A stretch of DNA of 64,000 bases from SUG1106 sp051883095. Lineage in GTDB: Bacteria; Bacillota; Clostridia; Peptostreptococcales; Anaerovoracaceae. The DNA is taken from the NCBI GenBank assembly GCA_051883095.1, contig JBJETB010000019.1:1-64000 (forward strand), read 5' to 3'. The notes beneath the pieces were generated by a model. The model was not told the DNA's origin and ran no database searches. It saw only the letters and a list, made by a program, of their open reading frames with translations. Position 1 is the first letter of the stretch. The number at the start of each line of letters is the position of its first letter. A program made the translations under genes and the position numbers. This document shows positions 51,364-60,071 of the stretch, in pieces.

Positions 51364-51423
51364 TACAATCTTAAACATATGATAAAAAAGCGGGCCGCCA
51401 GGGCTAATGTTGTTTAAAGATGG

Positions 51424-51678
51424 ATGTTGTAAAAAAATCAAATAAACTGCTTTTTCTACAACATCACACCTTATCCAAAGATTTTGGAGACCGTCTCGTG
51501 GCCGTAACGTTGTAAAATTTCAAGGGTTCGAGAAATTTTACAACGAGTTTTAGTATTACGTTGTAAAATTTCTGTAAATCATAAAAATTTACAACATTCA
51601 TAACCATTCGGATCTGATTCAAGGTTCGATGTGGGGGCAATGTTGTAAAAATACTCGTTTTAGGTCATATTATACAAC
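51424..51678. repeat. Cluster of four GTTGTAAAA/TTTTACAAC palindromes
   Basis: (1) 51424-51464 ATGTTGTA / TACAACAT; (2) 51508-51545 a perfect 14-bp pair CGTTGTAAAATTTC / GAAATTTTACAACG; (3) 51560-51595 GTTGTAAAATTT / AAATTTACAAC with one bulge; (4) 51642-51678 GTTGTA / TACAAC with a looser centre. All lie in the 600-base gene-free gap between the rubredoxin and ylxM genes. Confidence 0.75.
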
Positions 51679-51711
51679 GCCATTGGCCCATGGCAGCGTT
51701 TGTTTAAAAAG

Positions 51712-51760
51712 AATCCTCCGTATGGTCATCGTACGGAGGATTAATTTCTTTTTAAAGAAA
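51712..51760 (+). terminator. Strong hairpin, probable terminator
   Basis: AATCCTCCGTA / TACGGAGGATT, an 11-bp stem with a 9-base loop, followed by AATTTCTTTTT and a second small palindrome. It is probably the end of the SDR-rubredoxin transcript. Confidence 0.65.
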
Positions 51761-51852
51761 TTAAGTGGCCCTCCGACAAATCAGAAAAATTCAATTATTT
51801 GAGAGAATCTCTTTTCTTGTAAAAAAACAACACCACTTTCAAGCAAAACCAC

Positions 51853-51881
51853 TTGACACCGTAAAGCCATTGTGTTATAGT
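51853..51881 (+). promoter_or_regulatory. Promoter of the ylxM-ffh-ribosomal operon
   Basis: TTGACA (51853-51858) and TATAGT (51876-51881), spacer 17. Confidence 0.85.
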
Positions 51882-51895
51882 AATCAAGGTTAATG

Positions 51896-51919
51896 CTGTA
51901 AAGCTGTTAAACTTTACAG
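51896..51919 (+). other. Hairpin in the ylxM leader
   Basis: A perfect 8-bp inverted repeat CTGTAAAG / CTTTACAG with an 8-base loop, about 10 bases after the expected transcript start. There is no T run. It may be a 5' stability hairpin or a protein-binding site. Confidence 0.5.
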
Positions 51920-51968
51920 GTTAGAGAACCCGAGATGATTGGAAATGCTCGCAGGCAGGAGAAACACC

Positions 51969-52334
51969 ATGGAAAGACTGAACATGGAAAGTATAGAAAA
52001 AATAAGCCTCTTGTATGATTTTTACGGCAGGCTTCTGACGGAGAAACAGCGACAGGTAATGGCGCTTTACCATGAGGAAAACCTTTCTCTGGCGGAAATT
52101 GCTGAAGAGTTCGGCATAACCAGACAAGGTGTCCACGACACTTTGAAGAAGGCGGAACACCTGCTTACAGAATACGAAGAGAAGCTTGGACTGGTGGCAA
52201 AACTGATGAAGTCGAGGCATGCCATAGCCGAGATAGACGGAATAATAGACAGCCTGACCGCATCAATAGAGGACAGAGAAGCGGCCGCAAAGCTGCAGGA
52301 AGTTAAAGGCATTATCAACAAATTAGAGGAATAA
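51969..52334 (+). CDS. ylxM: YlxM family DNA-binding protein (SRP-associated)
   Basis: 121 residues. Sigma-70 region-4-like helix-turn-helix (LTEKQRQVMALYHEENLSLA, EEFGITRQGVHDTLKKAE) and a helical tail. YlxM is found next to ffh across Firmicutes and is thought to modulate the signal recognition particle. An upstream ATG is in frame, but GCAGGAG at 51954-51960 supports this start. It lies 6 bases ahead of ffh. Confidence 0.9.
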   Translation: MERLNMESIEKISLLYDFYGRLLTEKQRQVMALYHEENLSLAEIAEEFGITRQGVHDTLKKAEHLLTEYEEKLGLVAKLMKSRHAIAEIDGIIDSLTASIEDREAAAKLQEVKGIINKLEE

Positions 52335-52340
52335 AAGCTT

Positions 52341-53681
52341 ATGGCATTTGAGAATTTATCCGAAAAACTTCAAAATACATTTAAGAAGCTCAAAGGCAAG
52401 GGCGTGCTGACGGAGGCTGACATAAACGAGGCTATGCGTGAAGTCAAGCTGGCTCTCCTTGAAGCCGATGTAAACTTCAAGGTGGTAAAGGAGTTCGTAG
52501 CTCAGGTAAAAGAAAAAGCCATGGGAGCCGAGGTTCTTGAGAGCCTCACCCCGGGACAGCAGGTCATCAAGATTGTGAATGAGCAGCTTGTGGAGCTCAT
52601 GGGCGGCACCAACAGCAAGCTGACCTACTCGCCAAGCGGATTTACGGTTCTGATGATGGTAGGTCTTCAGGGTACAGGTAAAACCACAACCTGCGGCAAG
52701 CTGGCGGCATACCTCAAGAAAAACGGCAAGAAGCCTATGCTGGCAGCATGCGATATATACAGACCGGCAGCTATAGACCAGCTGGAGGTTGTGGGAAGAA
52801 CCGTAGATGTGCCTGTATATACAGACAGAGAAAACAGAGTGGCCGAGGATATCGCTCTTAAAGCCAGGCAGGAAGCCGAAAGAAAAGGCTTTGATGTGCT
52901 CATAGTCGATACGGCAGGCCGGCTGCAGATAGATGAAGAACTGATGGAAGAACTGGTAAGAGTCAAGAAGGCAGTAAAGCCTCATGAGATTCTGCTGGTT
53001 GTAGACGCTCTCACCGGTCAGGATGCGGTAAACGCAGCAGAAGGCTTTAACGAGAAGCTGGGAATCGACGGTATTGTGATGACCAAGATGGACGGCGACT
53101 CCAGAGGCGGTGCGGCTCTTTCTGCGAAGAAGGTTACAGGCAAGCCGGTCAAGTTCATCGGTATGGGAGAAAAGTTCGATGCTCTGGAGCCTTTCCACCC
53201 GGAAAGAATGGCAAGCAGAATTTTGGGAATGGGCGACATGCTTTCACTCATCGAAAAGGCACAGGAAAGCTATGATGAGGAAAAGGCGGCCAAGCTGGAG
53301 AAAAAGATTCGCAAAAACGAATTTACCCTTGAGGATTTCCTCGATCAGATGGGCGAGGTTCAGAAGATGGGCGGTATCGGCAAGATGCTGGAAATGCTGC
53401 CCGGCATGAACTCCAGGTCCGTAAGCGACGATGAAATAGAAAAAAGTGAAAAGGAGTTCCGACAGATGGAAGCGATTATATGCTCCATGACGCTGGAGGA
53501 ACGCCGAAACCCTTCTCTGCTTAATGCCAGCAGAAGAAAAAGAATTGCAGCAGGTTCAGGACAGCCTGTCAGCAAGATAAACAGTTTGATCAAAAAGTAT
53601 GAGGACGCAAAAAAGCTGATGAAACAATTCAGCAACCCTAACTTTATGAAAAAAAATAAAAGATTTAAAGGATTATTTTAA
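52341..53681 (+). CDS. ffh: Signal recognition particle protein Ffh
   Basis: GTPase that binds signal sequences on ribosomes and delivers them with FtsY. 446 residues: N domain, G domain with P-loop GLQGTGKTT, DTAGRLQID and TKMDGDSRGGAALS, and a Met-rich M domain (KMGGIGKMLEMLPGM) with GSGQPVSKINSLIKKY for SRP RNA binding. The SRP RNA gene was not found in this window. Confidence 0.97.
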   Translation: MAFENLSEKLQNTFKKLKGKGVLTEADINEAMREVKLALLEADVNFKVVKEFVAQVKEKAMGAEVLESLTPGQQVIKIVNEQLVELMGGTNSKLTYSPSGFTVLMMVGLQGTGKTTTCGKLAAYLKKNGKKPMLAACDIYRPAAIDQLEVVGRTVDVPVYTDRENRVAEDIALKARQEAERKGFDVLIVDTAGRLQIDEELMEELVRVKKAVKPHEILLVVDALTGQDAVNAAEGFNEKLGIDGIVMTKMDGDSRGGAALSAKKVTGKPVKFIGMGEKFDALEPFHPERMASRILGMGDMLSLIEKAQESYDEEKAAKLEKKIRKNEFTLEDFLDQMGEVQKMGGIGKMLEMLPGMNSRSVSDDEIEKSEKEFRQMEAIICSMTLEERRNPSLLNASRRKRIAAGSGQPVSKINSLIKKYEDAKKLMKQFSNPNFMKKNKRFKGLF

Positions 53682-53696
53682 GGAGGAATTTTAAAA

Positions 53697-53939
53697 ATGG
53701 TTAAGATCAGATTAAAGAGAATGGGCGCACACAAGCAGCCGTTTTACAGAGTAGTAGTTGCAGATTCAAGAGCACCTAGAGATGGTAAGTTCATCGAAGA
53801 AGTAGGATATTACAACCCTATGACAGAACCTAAGGAAATCAAGATTGACGCAGAAAAGGCCAAGAAGTGGCTTGCAAACGGTGCACAGCCTACAGAAACT
53901 GTAAAGACTTTATTTAAGAAATCTGGAATTATCGAATAA
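53697..53939 (+). CDS. rpsP: 30S ribosomal protein S16
   Basis: 80 residues: MVKIRLKRMGAHKQPFYRVV, VADSRAPRDGKFIEEVGYYN and a short tail. Standard length and position after ffh. Confidence 0.97.
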   Translation: MVKIRLKRMGAHKQPFYRVVVADSRAPRDGKFIEEVGYYNPMTEPKEIKIDAEKAKKWLANGAQPTETVKTLFKKSGIIE

Positions 53940-53959
53940 TAAGGAAGCGGTGAAAACTA

Positions 53960-54193
53960 ATGACTAAGTTGGTTGAAGCAATTGCAAAGTCACTTGTAGA
54001 CAACCCCGAGGATGTCGTTGTAACAGAAACAGACGGACGACAGGGTACAGTTATTGAGCTTCGAGTTGCTCCTGACGATATGGGTAAAGTCATCGGTAAG
54101 CAGGGAAGAATCGCTAAGGCGCTGCGTACCGTTGTTAAGGCTGCGGCCATCAAAGAAAATAAAAAGGTGACAGTGGAAATCATTAAGGAATAA
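53960..54193 (+). CDS. khpA: KH-domain RNA-binding protein KhpA
   Basis: 77 residues, a single KH domain with the GxxG loop in MGKVIGKQGRIAKALRTVV. KhpA, with KhpB, binds many small RNAs and affects cell division. It is conserved between rpsP and rimM. Confidence 0.95.
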   Translation: MTKLVEAIAKSLVDNPEDVVVTETDGRQGTVIELRVAPDDMGKVIGKQGRIAKALRTVVKAAAIKENKKVTVEIIKE

Positions 54194-54268
54194 TGGTTTA
54201 ATTGCGAATTAAGACGGGCACATGATTTTGAAAAGGGTCATGTGCCTTATGTATATGGAGAAAACTCA

Positions 54269-54817
54269 GTGGAAAATATCAAGATTGGAAAGATTGTAAA
54301 TGCAGTAGCTCTTCGAGGTGAGGTTAAAGTATATCACTATTCGGATTACAAGGAAAGATTCGAGGAGCTTGACGAAATTCTGGTAGAAAGAAACGCGGCA
54401 AAGAAGCATTCCATGGAAAAATACAAAATAGAAGGCGTTAGATACCAGAAGGATATGGCTATTCTGAAACTTAAGGGAGTGGACGACAGGAACGCAGCTG
54501 AGGCATTGAAGGATTGCGATGTTTACATTACGGAGGCTGATCTGAGAGAACTTCCTGAAGATACATTTTATATCAGAGATCTCATCGGGTGCCGCGTTAT
54601 AAACGAAGCAGAGGGAGCAGACTCAGCAGAAGAAATCGGTGTAATAACAGATGTACTGCAAAACTCAGCACAGGATATTTATCAGATAAAGACACCTTCG
54701 GGAAAGGAAGTGCTGATTCCTGCCGTTGGTGAGTTTGTAAAGGAAATAAACATAGGTCAAAAAACCGTTAAAGTAAATCTGATACCGGGATTTTTAGACG
54801 GCGCTATAGAGGCATAA
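54269..54817 (+). CDS. rimM: Ribosome maturation factor RimM
   Basis: 182 residues: N-terminal RimM domain (IKIGKIVNAVALRGEVKVY) and C-terminal PRC-barrel (DTFYIRDLIGCRVINEAEG, VLIPAVGEFVKEIN). It helps assemble the 30S head around S19. An upstream GTG at 54242 is in frame, but TGGAG at 54256-54260 supports the GTG used. Confidence 0.95.
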   Translation: MENIKIGKIVNAVALRGEVKVYHYSDYKERFEELDEILVERNAAKKHSMEKYKIEGVRYQKDMAILKLKGVDDRNAAEALKDCDVYITEADLRELPEDTFYIRDLIGCRVINEAEGADSAEEIGVITDVLQNSAQDIYQIKTPSGKEVLIPAVGEFVKEINIGQKTVKVNLIPGFLDGAIEA

Positions 54818-54819
54818 CT

Positions 54820-55560
54820 ATGAAAATAAACATTCTGACGCTTTTCCCTGAAATGTTCGCTGCGGTGACAGACAGCAGCATACTGGGACGTGCAGGCGAA
54901 AAGGGAATACTGGACTTTAATATAATAAATATAAGGGATTTCAGCAAGGACAAGCATAACAAGGCAGACGACACGCCTTTCGGCGGCGGAGTGGGCATGG
55001 TGATGTTCTGCCAGCCTATTTTTGATGCTCTCAGGTCTATAAACGCTGAAGGTAAAAAAAACATGTATATGTCGCCTAGAGGCAAGGTGATTGATCAGGC
55101 TAAAATAGAGGAACTTGCAGATCTGGATGAGATGGTGATTCTCTGCGGCCACTATGAAGGTGTGGATCAGAGGGTGCTGGATTACTGGAATATGGAGGAG
55201 GTTTCAATAGGAGACTATATCCTTACAGGGGGAGAACTGGCGGCTATGGTTATGATAGATGCAGTCTCGAGATTCGTGCCTGATGTGCTGGGCACTAAGG
55301 AGTCAGCCACAGATGAGTCAATTTATTCGGGGCTTCTGGAGTACGATCAGTATACAAAGCCGAGAGTATATGAGGGAATGGAAGTTCCTGAGGTCCTGTT
55401 TAACGGCAATCATAAGCTTATACATCTCTGGCAGTTCAGAAAATCTCTGGAACTGACAAAAGAGAAACGACCGGATTTATGGAAAGCATATCTTGAAAAG
55501 GAAAAAAACTTGTCGAAGGATGAGAAAAAAATACTTGAAGAAATAGTATTAAAACCGTAG
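54820..55560 (+). CDS. trmD: tRNA (guanine37-N1)-methyltransferase
   Basis: 246 residues of the SPOUT trefoil-knot family: MKINILTLFPEMFAAVTDSS, ADDTPFGGGVGMVM, CGHYEGVDQRVLDY and the knot segment EVSIGDYILTGGELAAMVMI. It prevents +1 frameshifting at proline codons. Start is 2 bases after rimM. rplS, often next, is absent here. Confidence 0.97.
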   Translation: MKINILTLFPEMFAAVTDSSILGRAGEKGILDFNIINIRDFSKDKHNKADDTPFGGGVGMVMFCQPIFDALRSINAEGKKNMYMSPRGKVIDQAKIEELADLDEMVILCGHYEGVDQRVLDYWNMEEVSIGDYILTGGELAAMVMIDAVSRFVPDVLGTKESATDESIYSGLLEYDQYTKPRVYEGMEVPEVLFNGNHKLIHLWQFRKSLELTKEKRPDLWKAYLEKEKNLSKDEKKILEEIVLKP

Positions 55561-55567
55561 CGAGTTA

Positions 55568-55596
55568 TTGTAACCCCCCACATTTTGTGGTATTAT
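55568..55596 (+). promoter_or_regulatory. Promoter placed directly against a start codon
   Basis: TTGTAA (55568-55573) and TATTAT (55591-55596), spacer 17 with TGG before the -10. A CCACA-TTT-TGTGG palindrome fills the spacer. The expected start point falls at the ATGATG of the next gene. Confidence 0.65.
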
Positions 55597-55600
55597 TAGA

Positions 55601-56569
55601 ATGATGAAGACTAAGAAAAACAGATTAAAATTAATGATACTGGCTTATGCTGTTATTTTCGTGATTCTTTATGCCGTAATCTATGTGGTGCCGCAGGTAT
55701 CGGGAATCTTTGTGGAAACCTATACTGCAGAATACGGTATCCTGGAAGAGAGCCGGGAGAGCAGTTACATAGCTGTGAGAGATGAGAAGCTTTATGTGTC
55801 GGATAACAGCGGCACTGTTAAAAGAGTTGCTTCTCAGGGAAGTCTTATGCGCAGAAATACACATATAGCAGATGTGGGAGGGACTAAATATTATTCCCAG
55901 AAGCGCGGGCTGGTAAGCTATTACTATGATGGACTGGAAAGTGTATATACACCTGATAATATGCAGACAATCACCGAGAAAAACCTTGAGCTTTCGGACG
56001 AGGAAAAGCAGTCATACGAGGTTAAGGGGTGTTCTGAAGGAAGCGTTGAAAGCGGAAGTCCTATATTCAAGATAGTAGACAATAAGGACTGGTATCTGGT
56101 GTGCTGGATTGATGCTGCCGAGGCAGAAAGCTGGAATGAGGGAAGCAGCATTACCGTTGAATTTGAGGATAAGGTCCGCATTAAAATGGAGATTTCTCAA
56201 AAAAACGGACAGGGTCAGAAGACTCAGCTTATTCTTTCGTGCAACAGGTACTATGAAAAGTCCGACAGAATAAGAATGGGAAGCTGTAGGCTGATTAAAA
56301 CCGGCAAGAGCGGCATAATCCTCGAAACTGACAGCATCACAGAAAAAGATGGTCAGAAAGGTGTTTATGTAAAGAGCAAACGTCTTGACAGAGCCAGCTT
56401 TGTACCTGTTAAGGTGCTTCTTACCAGCGGAGATAAAACCGTCGTTGAGAAGAACTTTTTCAACGATGAAAACGGCAATCAGGTAGAAACCGTAGAAAAC
56501 TACGATGAAATACTCAAGCAGCCGGAAACGGCGGAAACGACAAAAGGAAGTGAAAAAAATGCCGATTAG
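55601..56569 (+). CDS. HlyD-like membrane-anchored protein, possibly leaderless
   Basis: 322 residues: short basic N terminus, one transmembrane helix (LMILAYAVIFVILYAVIYVV) and a beta-rich extracytoplasmic region with SSYIAVRDEKLYVSDNSGTV and SGSPIFKIVDNKDWYLVCWI, reminiscent of membrane-fusion (HlyD-type) adaptors found at this place ahead of ylmE-sepF in Clostridia. Function unknown. No ribosome site precedes ATG 55601 or 55604, and the promoter -10 ends 4 bases before, so a leaderless message is likely. Its 3' end overlaps the next gene by 11 bases. Confidence 0.7.
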   Translation: MMKTKKNRLKLMILAYAVIFVILYAVIYVVPQVSGIFVETYTAEYGILEESRESSYIAVRDEKLYVSDNSGTVKRVASQGSLMRRNTHIADVGGTKYYSQKRGLVSYYYDGLESVYTPDNMQTITEKNLELSDEEKQSYEVKGCSEGSVESGSPIFKIVDNKDWYLVCWIDAAEAESWNEGSSITVEFEDKVRIKMEISQKNGQGQKTQLILSCNRYYEKSDRIRMGSCRLIKTGKSGIILETDSITEKDGQKGVYVKSKRLDRASFVPVKVLLTSGDKTVVEKNFFNDENGNQVETVENYDEILKQPETAETTKGSEKNAD

Positions 56570-57266
56570 AGAAAATATAGGACATGTTAACCAGCTGAAG
56601 GCACGTGCTGCAGAAAAAAGCGGCAGAACGGGAGACGATGTTCTGCTGGTGGCAGTAACCAAGCTTCACGATGTGGACGAGATCAATGAAGCTATAGATT
56701 GCGGTATTACCGATATAGGCGAGAACAAGGTCCAGGAGATAATGAATAAGTATGACCGCGTTAAGCCTGTAAGATGGCACCTCATTGGGCATCTTCAGAC
56801 TAACAAGGTTAAGTATATCATCGATAAGGTGGCTATGATACATTCTGTGGACTCACTGAAGCTTGCAGAGGAAATAGATAAACGTGCGGCACAGCATGGT
56901 CTTACTATGGATATACTCATTCAGGTGAATTCAGCTATGGAGGAAAGCAAGTTCGGTATCACTACTGATGAGACAGGACAGATGATTCAGGATATTCTGA
57001 CAAACTGTCCAAATGTGCGTATCAGGGGATTGATGTGTATAGCCCCGTTTGAGGACAATCCTGAGGACGCAAAGGTTTACTTTGAAGAGGTAAAGAAGCT
57101 TTACGACGAGTACGGCAAAATCCAGCACCCTAATCTGGACTTTAAGTACCTCTCCATGGGAATGTCCAATGACTTCGAGGTGGCGATTGAGGCCGGCTCA
57201 AACCTTATCAGAGTGGGTACTATGATTTTTGGAGCCAGAGATTACTCAAAAAAACAGGGTGAATAG
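56559..57266 (+). CDS. ylmE: YggS family PLP-binding protein
   Basis: 235 residues, alanine-racemase-like barrel that binds pyridoxal phosphate and buffers it: VLLVAVTKLHDVDEINEAID with the PLP Lys, GENKVQEIMNKY, WHLIGHLQTNKVKY, and LSMGMSNDFEVAIEAGSNLI at the end. A longer frame exists upstream, but GGAAGTG supports this ATG. It is conserved ahead of sepF. Confidence 0.94.
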   Translation: MPIRENIGHVNQLKARAAEKSGRTGDDVLLVAVTKLHDVDEINEAIDCGITDIGENKVQEIMNKYDRVKPVRWHLIGHLQTNKVKYIIDKVAMIHSVDSLKLAEEIDKRAAQHGLTMDILIQVNSAMEESKFGITTDETGQMIQDILTNCPNVRIRGLMCIAPFEDNPEDAKVYFEEVKKLYDEYGKIQHPNLDFKYLSMGMSNDFEVAIEAGSNLIRVGTMIFGARDYSKKQGE

Positions 57267-57287
57267 AGGAAAAACAGGAGGATAAAC

Positions 57288-57770
57288 ATGGGATTTTCAG
57301 ATGCATTCAAGAAACTGGTGGGAATTGAGGAAATAGACGACGATTTTACAGAAGAAGAAGTAAACTCCATGAAGGAGGAGATTCGCAGAGAGGAAAGAAG
57401 GCCTGTGACAAATTTCCAGCCAAAAGGTGCTGATTCAATGAAGGCTGTTCCTGTGGAAAAGCGCGTTTCAATTGCCGGAACCAATGCATTTAAACTGGTG
57501 GTAATAGAACCTAAGAGTTTTGATGAATGTCCAAAGCTTGTGGACAGCCTCAAAGGCAGAAGGCCGGTGATTATCAATCTTGAAAAGATTGAAACTGAAA
57601 CCGCCAAGAAGATATTTGACTTTTTAAGCGGAGCTACATATGCGCTCAACGGAAACGTTCAGAAGGTGGCAAACAATATATTTATTTTCGCACCGGAAAG
57701 CGTTGACATAGCAGCCAATCAGGAAGACAGAGGATTTGAGTTCGGCGGAAATAAAAATCCGTGGAGATAG
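57288..57770 (+). CDS. sepF: Cell division protein SepF
   Basis: 160 residues: an N-terminal amphipathic membrane-binding start (MGFSDAFKKLVGI), an acidic linker, and the C-terminal domain (FDECPKLVDSLKGRRPVIIN, FLSGATYALNGNVQKVANNI) that bundles FtsZ filaments. Confidence 0.95.
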   Translation: MGFSDAFKKLVGIEEIDDDFTEEEVNSMKEEIRREERRPVTNFQPKGADSMKAVPVEKRVSIAGTNAFKLVVIEPKSFDECPKLVDSLKGRRPVIINLEKIETETAKKIFDFLSGATYALNGNVQKVANNIFIFAPESVDIAANQEDRGFEFGGNKNPWR

Positions 57771-57779
57771 GAGAGTTAA

Positions 57780-58061
57780 ATGAAATCAATATTGGTTTAC
57801 GCCATTTATATGTTTGCCGAGATAATAAGTGCGGCAATGGTAATAAGAGCTCTGCTCAGCTGGTTTGCACAGGATCCGTACAGTCCACTGGGCAGGATTT
57901 ACGGTGCGCTTATCAGGTTCACAGAGCCTTTTGTGGCGCCATGCCGCAGACTTCTCAGCAGATTCAACACAGGAATGCTTGATTTTTCACTGTTTCTGGC
58001 ACTTATACTGCTGCAGGCAGTGACCAATATTCTGGTACGGCTTATTTATATGATTTTTTAG
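57780..58061 (+). CDS. YggT family membrane protein
   Basis: 93 residues with two hydrophobic segments and the family motif around PLGRIYGALIRFTEPFVAPC. It is conserved between sepF and divIVA; role in division or osmotic response is not settled. Confidence 0.9.
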   Translation: MKSILVYAIYMFAEIISAAMVIRALLSWFAQDPYSPLGRIYGALIRFTEPFVAPCRRLLSRFNTGMLDFSLFLALILLQAVTNILVRLIYMIF

Positions 58062-58073
58062 CGGAGGATAATT

Positions 58074-58667
58074 ATGATAACACCTGCAGATATTGAAAAC
58101 AAAGAATTTTCCAGAGCAAAAAAAGGATATAATGAGGAAGAGGTCGATGAATTTCTTGACCTTATAATTCTCGATATGGAGAAGCTTATCAGAGAAAACA
58201 GGCAGCTGAAGGATGAGCTCAGCAAGGCTCATGTACAGGTGGATAAGCACATGTCCACTGAAACATCGGTTTATGAAACTCTGGAGGCAGCGAAATCGCT
58301 GATGAACGATATTGCCGCCAGTGCAGAGAGAAGAGCAGAGATTCTGCTTAAGAATGCAGAGCTTGAGGCCAGCCTGATAACAAGGGAAGCCAGAGAATCC
58401 ATTGCGAAATATACTGATGAAGGGAATCGTCTTAAAGAGAGAGTTGAAACTTTGAGGGAAAGATATAAGAAAATGCTGGAGACGGAACTGGAAAGACTGG
58501 ATTTTGCCGGCTCTGATTTTCTGGCCGATTTTGAAAAGGACTTTCTTCCGGCATCGCTCACTGAGGCTGACGAGGTTACGCAGGTGGCGGCGCCTGATGT
58601 GCAGGAATACCGTGAGCAGCCTGAGCATCAGCAAGATCTGACGAAGACAATGGTAAATATCAGATGA
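58074..58667 (+). CDS. divIVA: DivIVA domain protein
   Basis: 197 residues: N-terminal curvature-sensing motif (MITPADIENKEFSRAKKGYN, EEEVDEFLDLIILDMEKLI) and a long coiled coil (~60-165). It marks cell poles or septa. It overlaps lspA by 4 bases. Confidence 0.93.
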   Translation: MITPADIENKEFSRAKKGYNEEEVDEFLDLIILDMEKLIRENRQLKDELSKAHVQVDKHMSTETSVYETLEAAKSLMNDIAASAERRAEILLKNAELEASLITREARESIAKYTDEGNRLKERVETLRERYKKMLETELERLDFAGSDFLADFEKDFLPASLTEADEVTQVAAPDVQEYREQPEHQQDLTKTMVNIR

Positions 58668-59119
58668 AAAAAATAAGGTATTTTGTTATTCTGGGAGTAC
58701 TGCTGGCGGACTATCTTGTGAAGCGGCTGGTAAGGAGCACTATGTACTGTGGGCAGACCATTCCTGTAATCGATGGCCTTTTCAGCATAACATATGTACA
58801 GAACAGAGGGGCGGCTTTCAGCCTGTTTACAGGAAGAGGGACGATGATTATGGTAATTACTTTTCTGGCACTTTGTATTGCTGTGTGGTACATGGAGAGG
58901 CATAAGGATGACCACTGGACACTTCTTTTATCGCTGGAGCTTATTATTTCCGGAGGTATAGGCAATCTTATCGACAGAGCTGTCCGGGGTTATGTGACGG
59001 ATATGTTCGATATGCATTTCTTTCCCGTTTTCAATGTGGCGGATATTGCAATATGCGTAGGCTGCGGATTTCTGATCCTGTATATGTTTGTCTTCGACAA
59101 GGACGGAGAAAAGGATTAG
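58664..59119 (+). CDS. lspA: Lipoprotein signal peptidase
   Basis: Aspartic protease with four helices that removes signal peptides from prolipoproteins. 151 residues: YVQNRGAAFSLFTG, GGIGNLIDRAVRGYVTDMFD and FPVFNVADIAI with the two catalytic Asp. It serves lipoproteins such as ZnuA and LivJ here. Confidence 0.96.
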   Translation: MKKIRYFVILGVLLADYLVKRLVRSTMYCGQTIPVIDGLFSITYVQNRGAAFSLFTGRGTMIMVITFLALCIAVWYMERHKDDHWTLLLSLELIISGGIGNLIDRAVRGYVTDMFDMHFFPVFNVADIAICVGCGFLILYMFVFDKDGEKD

Positions 59120-59138
59120 AACGTAGGAGGCGGAAGCT

Positions 59139-60068
59139 ATGGGACAGCAGGAGAAGTACACATTTATAATAGACAAAGAAACTCAAAGCACTAGAATTGA
59201 TTCAGTGCTTTCTTTGCTTTTATCAGAAACATCGAGAAGTTTTATTCAGAAGCTTATAGAAGGCGGAAATCTGACTGTAAACGGACGGCTGTGCACATCT
59301 AAAAAATATAAGGTATCGGAGGGAGATACTGTTGATATTATCGTTCCCGAGCCGGAGGAACTTGTCATTGAAGCTGAAAACATCCCACTTGACATCGTGT
59401 ATGAGGATGATGACGTGCTTGTGGTAAATAAGCCACGGGGGATGGTGGTTCATCCAGCAGCGGGCAACTATAACGGTACGCTGGTAAATGCAGTCATGTA
59501 TCACTGCAGGGACAGGCTTTCGTCCATCAACGGCGTGATAAGGCCGGGAATCGTTCACAGGATAGATAAGGATACGAGCGGACTCCTGATGATTGCAAAG
59601 AATAACAGGGCTCACGAGTCGCTTTCCAGGCAGCTTGCTGAGCATGCCATAACACGTAAATATACTGCGCTGGTTTATAACAATTTCAGTGAGGACGAGG
59701 GCACTGTGGATGCGCCTTTAGGCCGTGATCCTAAGAACAGACTGCGGCGTGCCGTGGTAAGGGAAAATTCCAAAAGGGCTGTTACCCACTGGCGGGTGCT
59801 GGAACGCTTCGGTAAATATACTCTCATAGAAGCACAGCTTGAGACGGGAAGGACTCATCAGATCAGGGTTCACATGGCGTATATCAATCATCCCCTGGTT
59901 GGAGACATGCTTTATGGACCAAAGAAGCAGACCCTGTTTCAGGAGGGCCAGCTTTTGCATGCAGGAGTACTGGGTTTCGTTCACCCTTCCACAGGAGAAT
60001 ATATGGAGTTTTGCAGACCTTTGCCTGATGAGTTTCAGCAGGTGCTTGAAAAACTAAGAAGGAGTTAG
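59139..60068 (+). CDS. rluD: RluD-type 23S rRNA pseudouridine synthase
   Basis: 309 residues: N-terminal S4 RNA-binding domain (FIQKLIEGGNLTVNGRLCTS) and catalytic domain with GIVHRIDKDTSGLLMIAKN (the catalytic Asp) and ETGRTHQIRVHMAYINHPLV. It follows lspA as in many Firmicutes (ylyB). Confidence 0.93.
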   Translation: MGQQEKYTFIIDKETQSTRIDSVLSLLLSETSRSFIQKLIEGGNLTVNGRLCTSKKYKVSEGDTVDIIVPEPEELVIEAENIPLDIVYEDDDVLVVNKPRGMVVHPAAGNYNGTLVNAVMYHCRDRLSSINGVIRPGIVHRIDKDTSGLLMIAKNNRAHESLSRQLAEHAITRKYTALVYNNFSEDEGTVDAPLGRDPKNRLRRAVVRENSKRAVTHWRVLERFGKYTLIEAQLETGRTHQIRVHMAYINHPLVGDMLYGPKKQTLFQEGQLLHAGVLGFVHPSTGEYMEFCRPLPDEFQQVLEKLRRS

Positions 60069-60071
60069 CAA

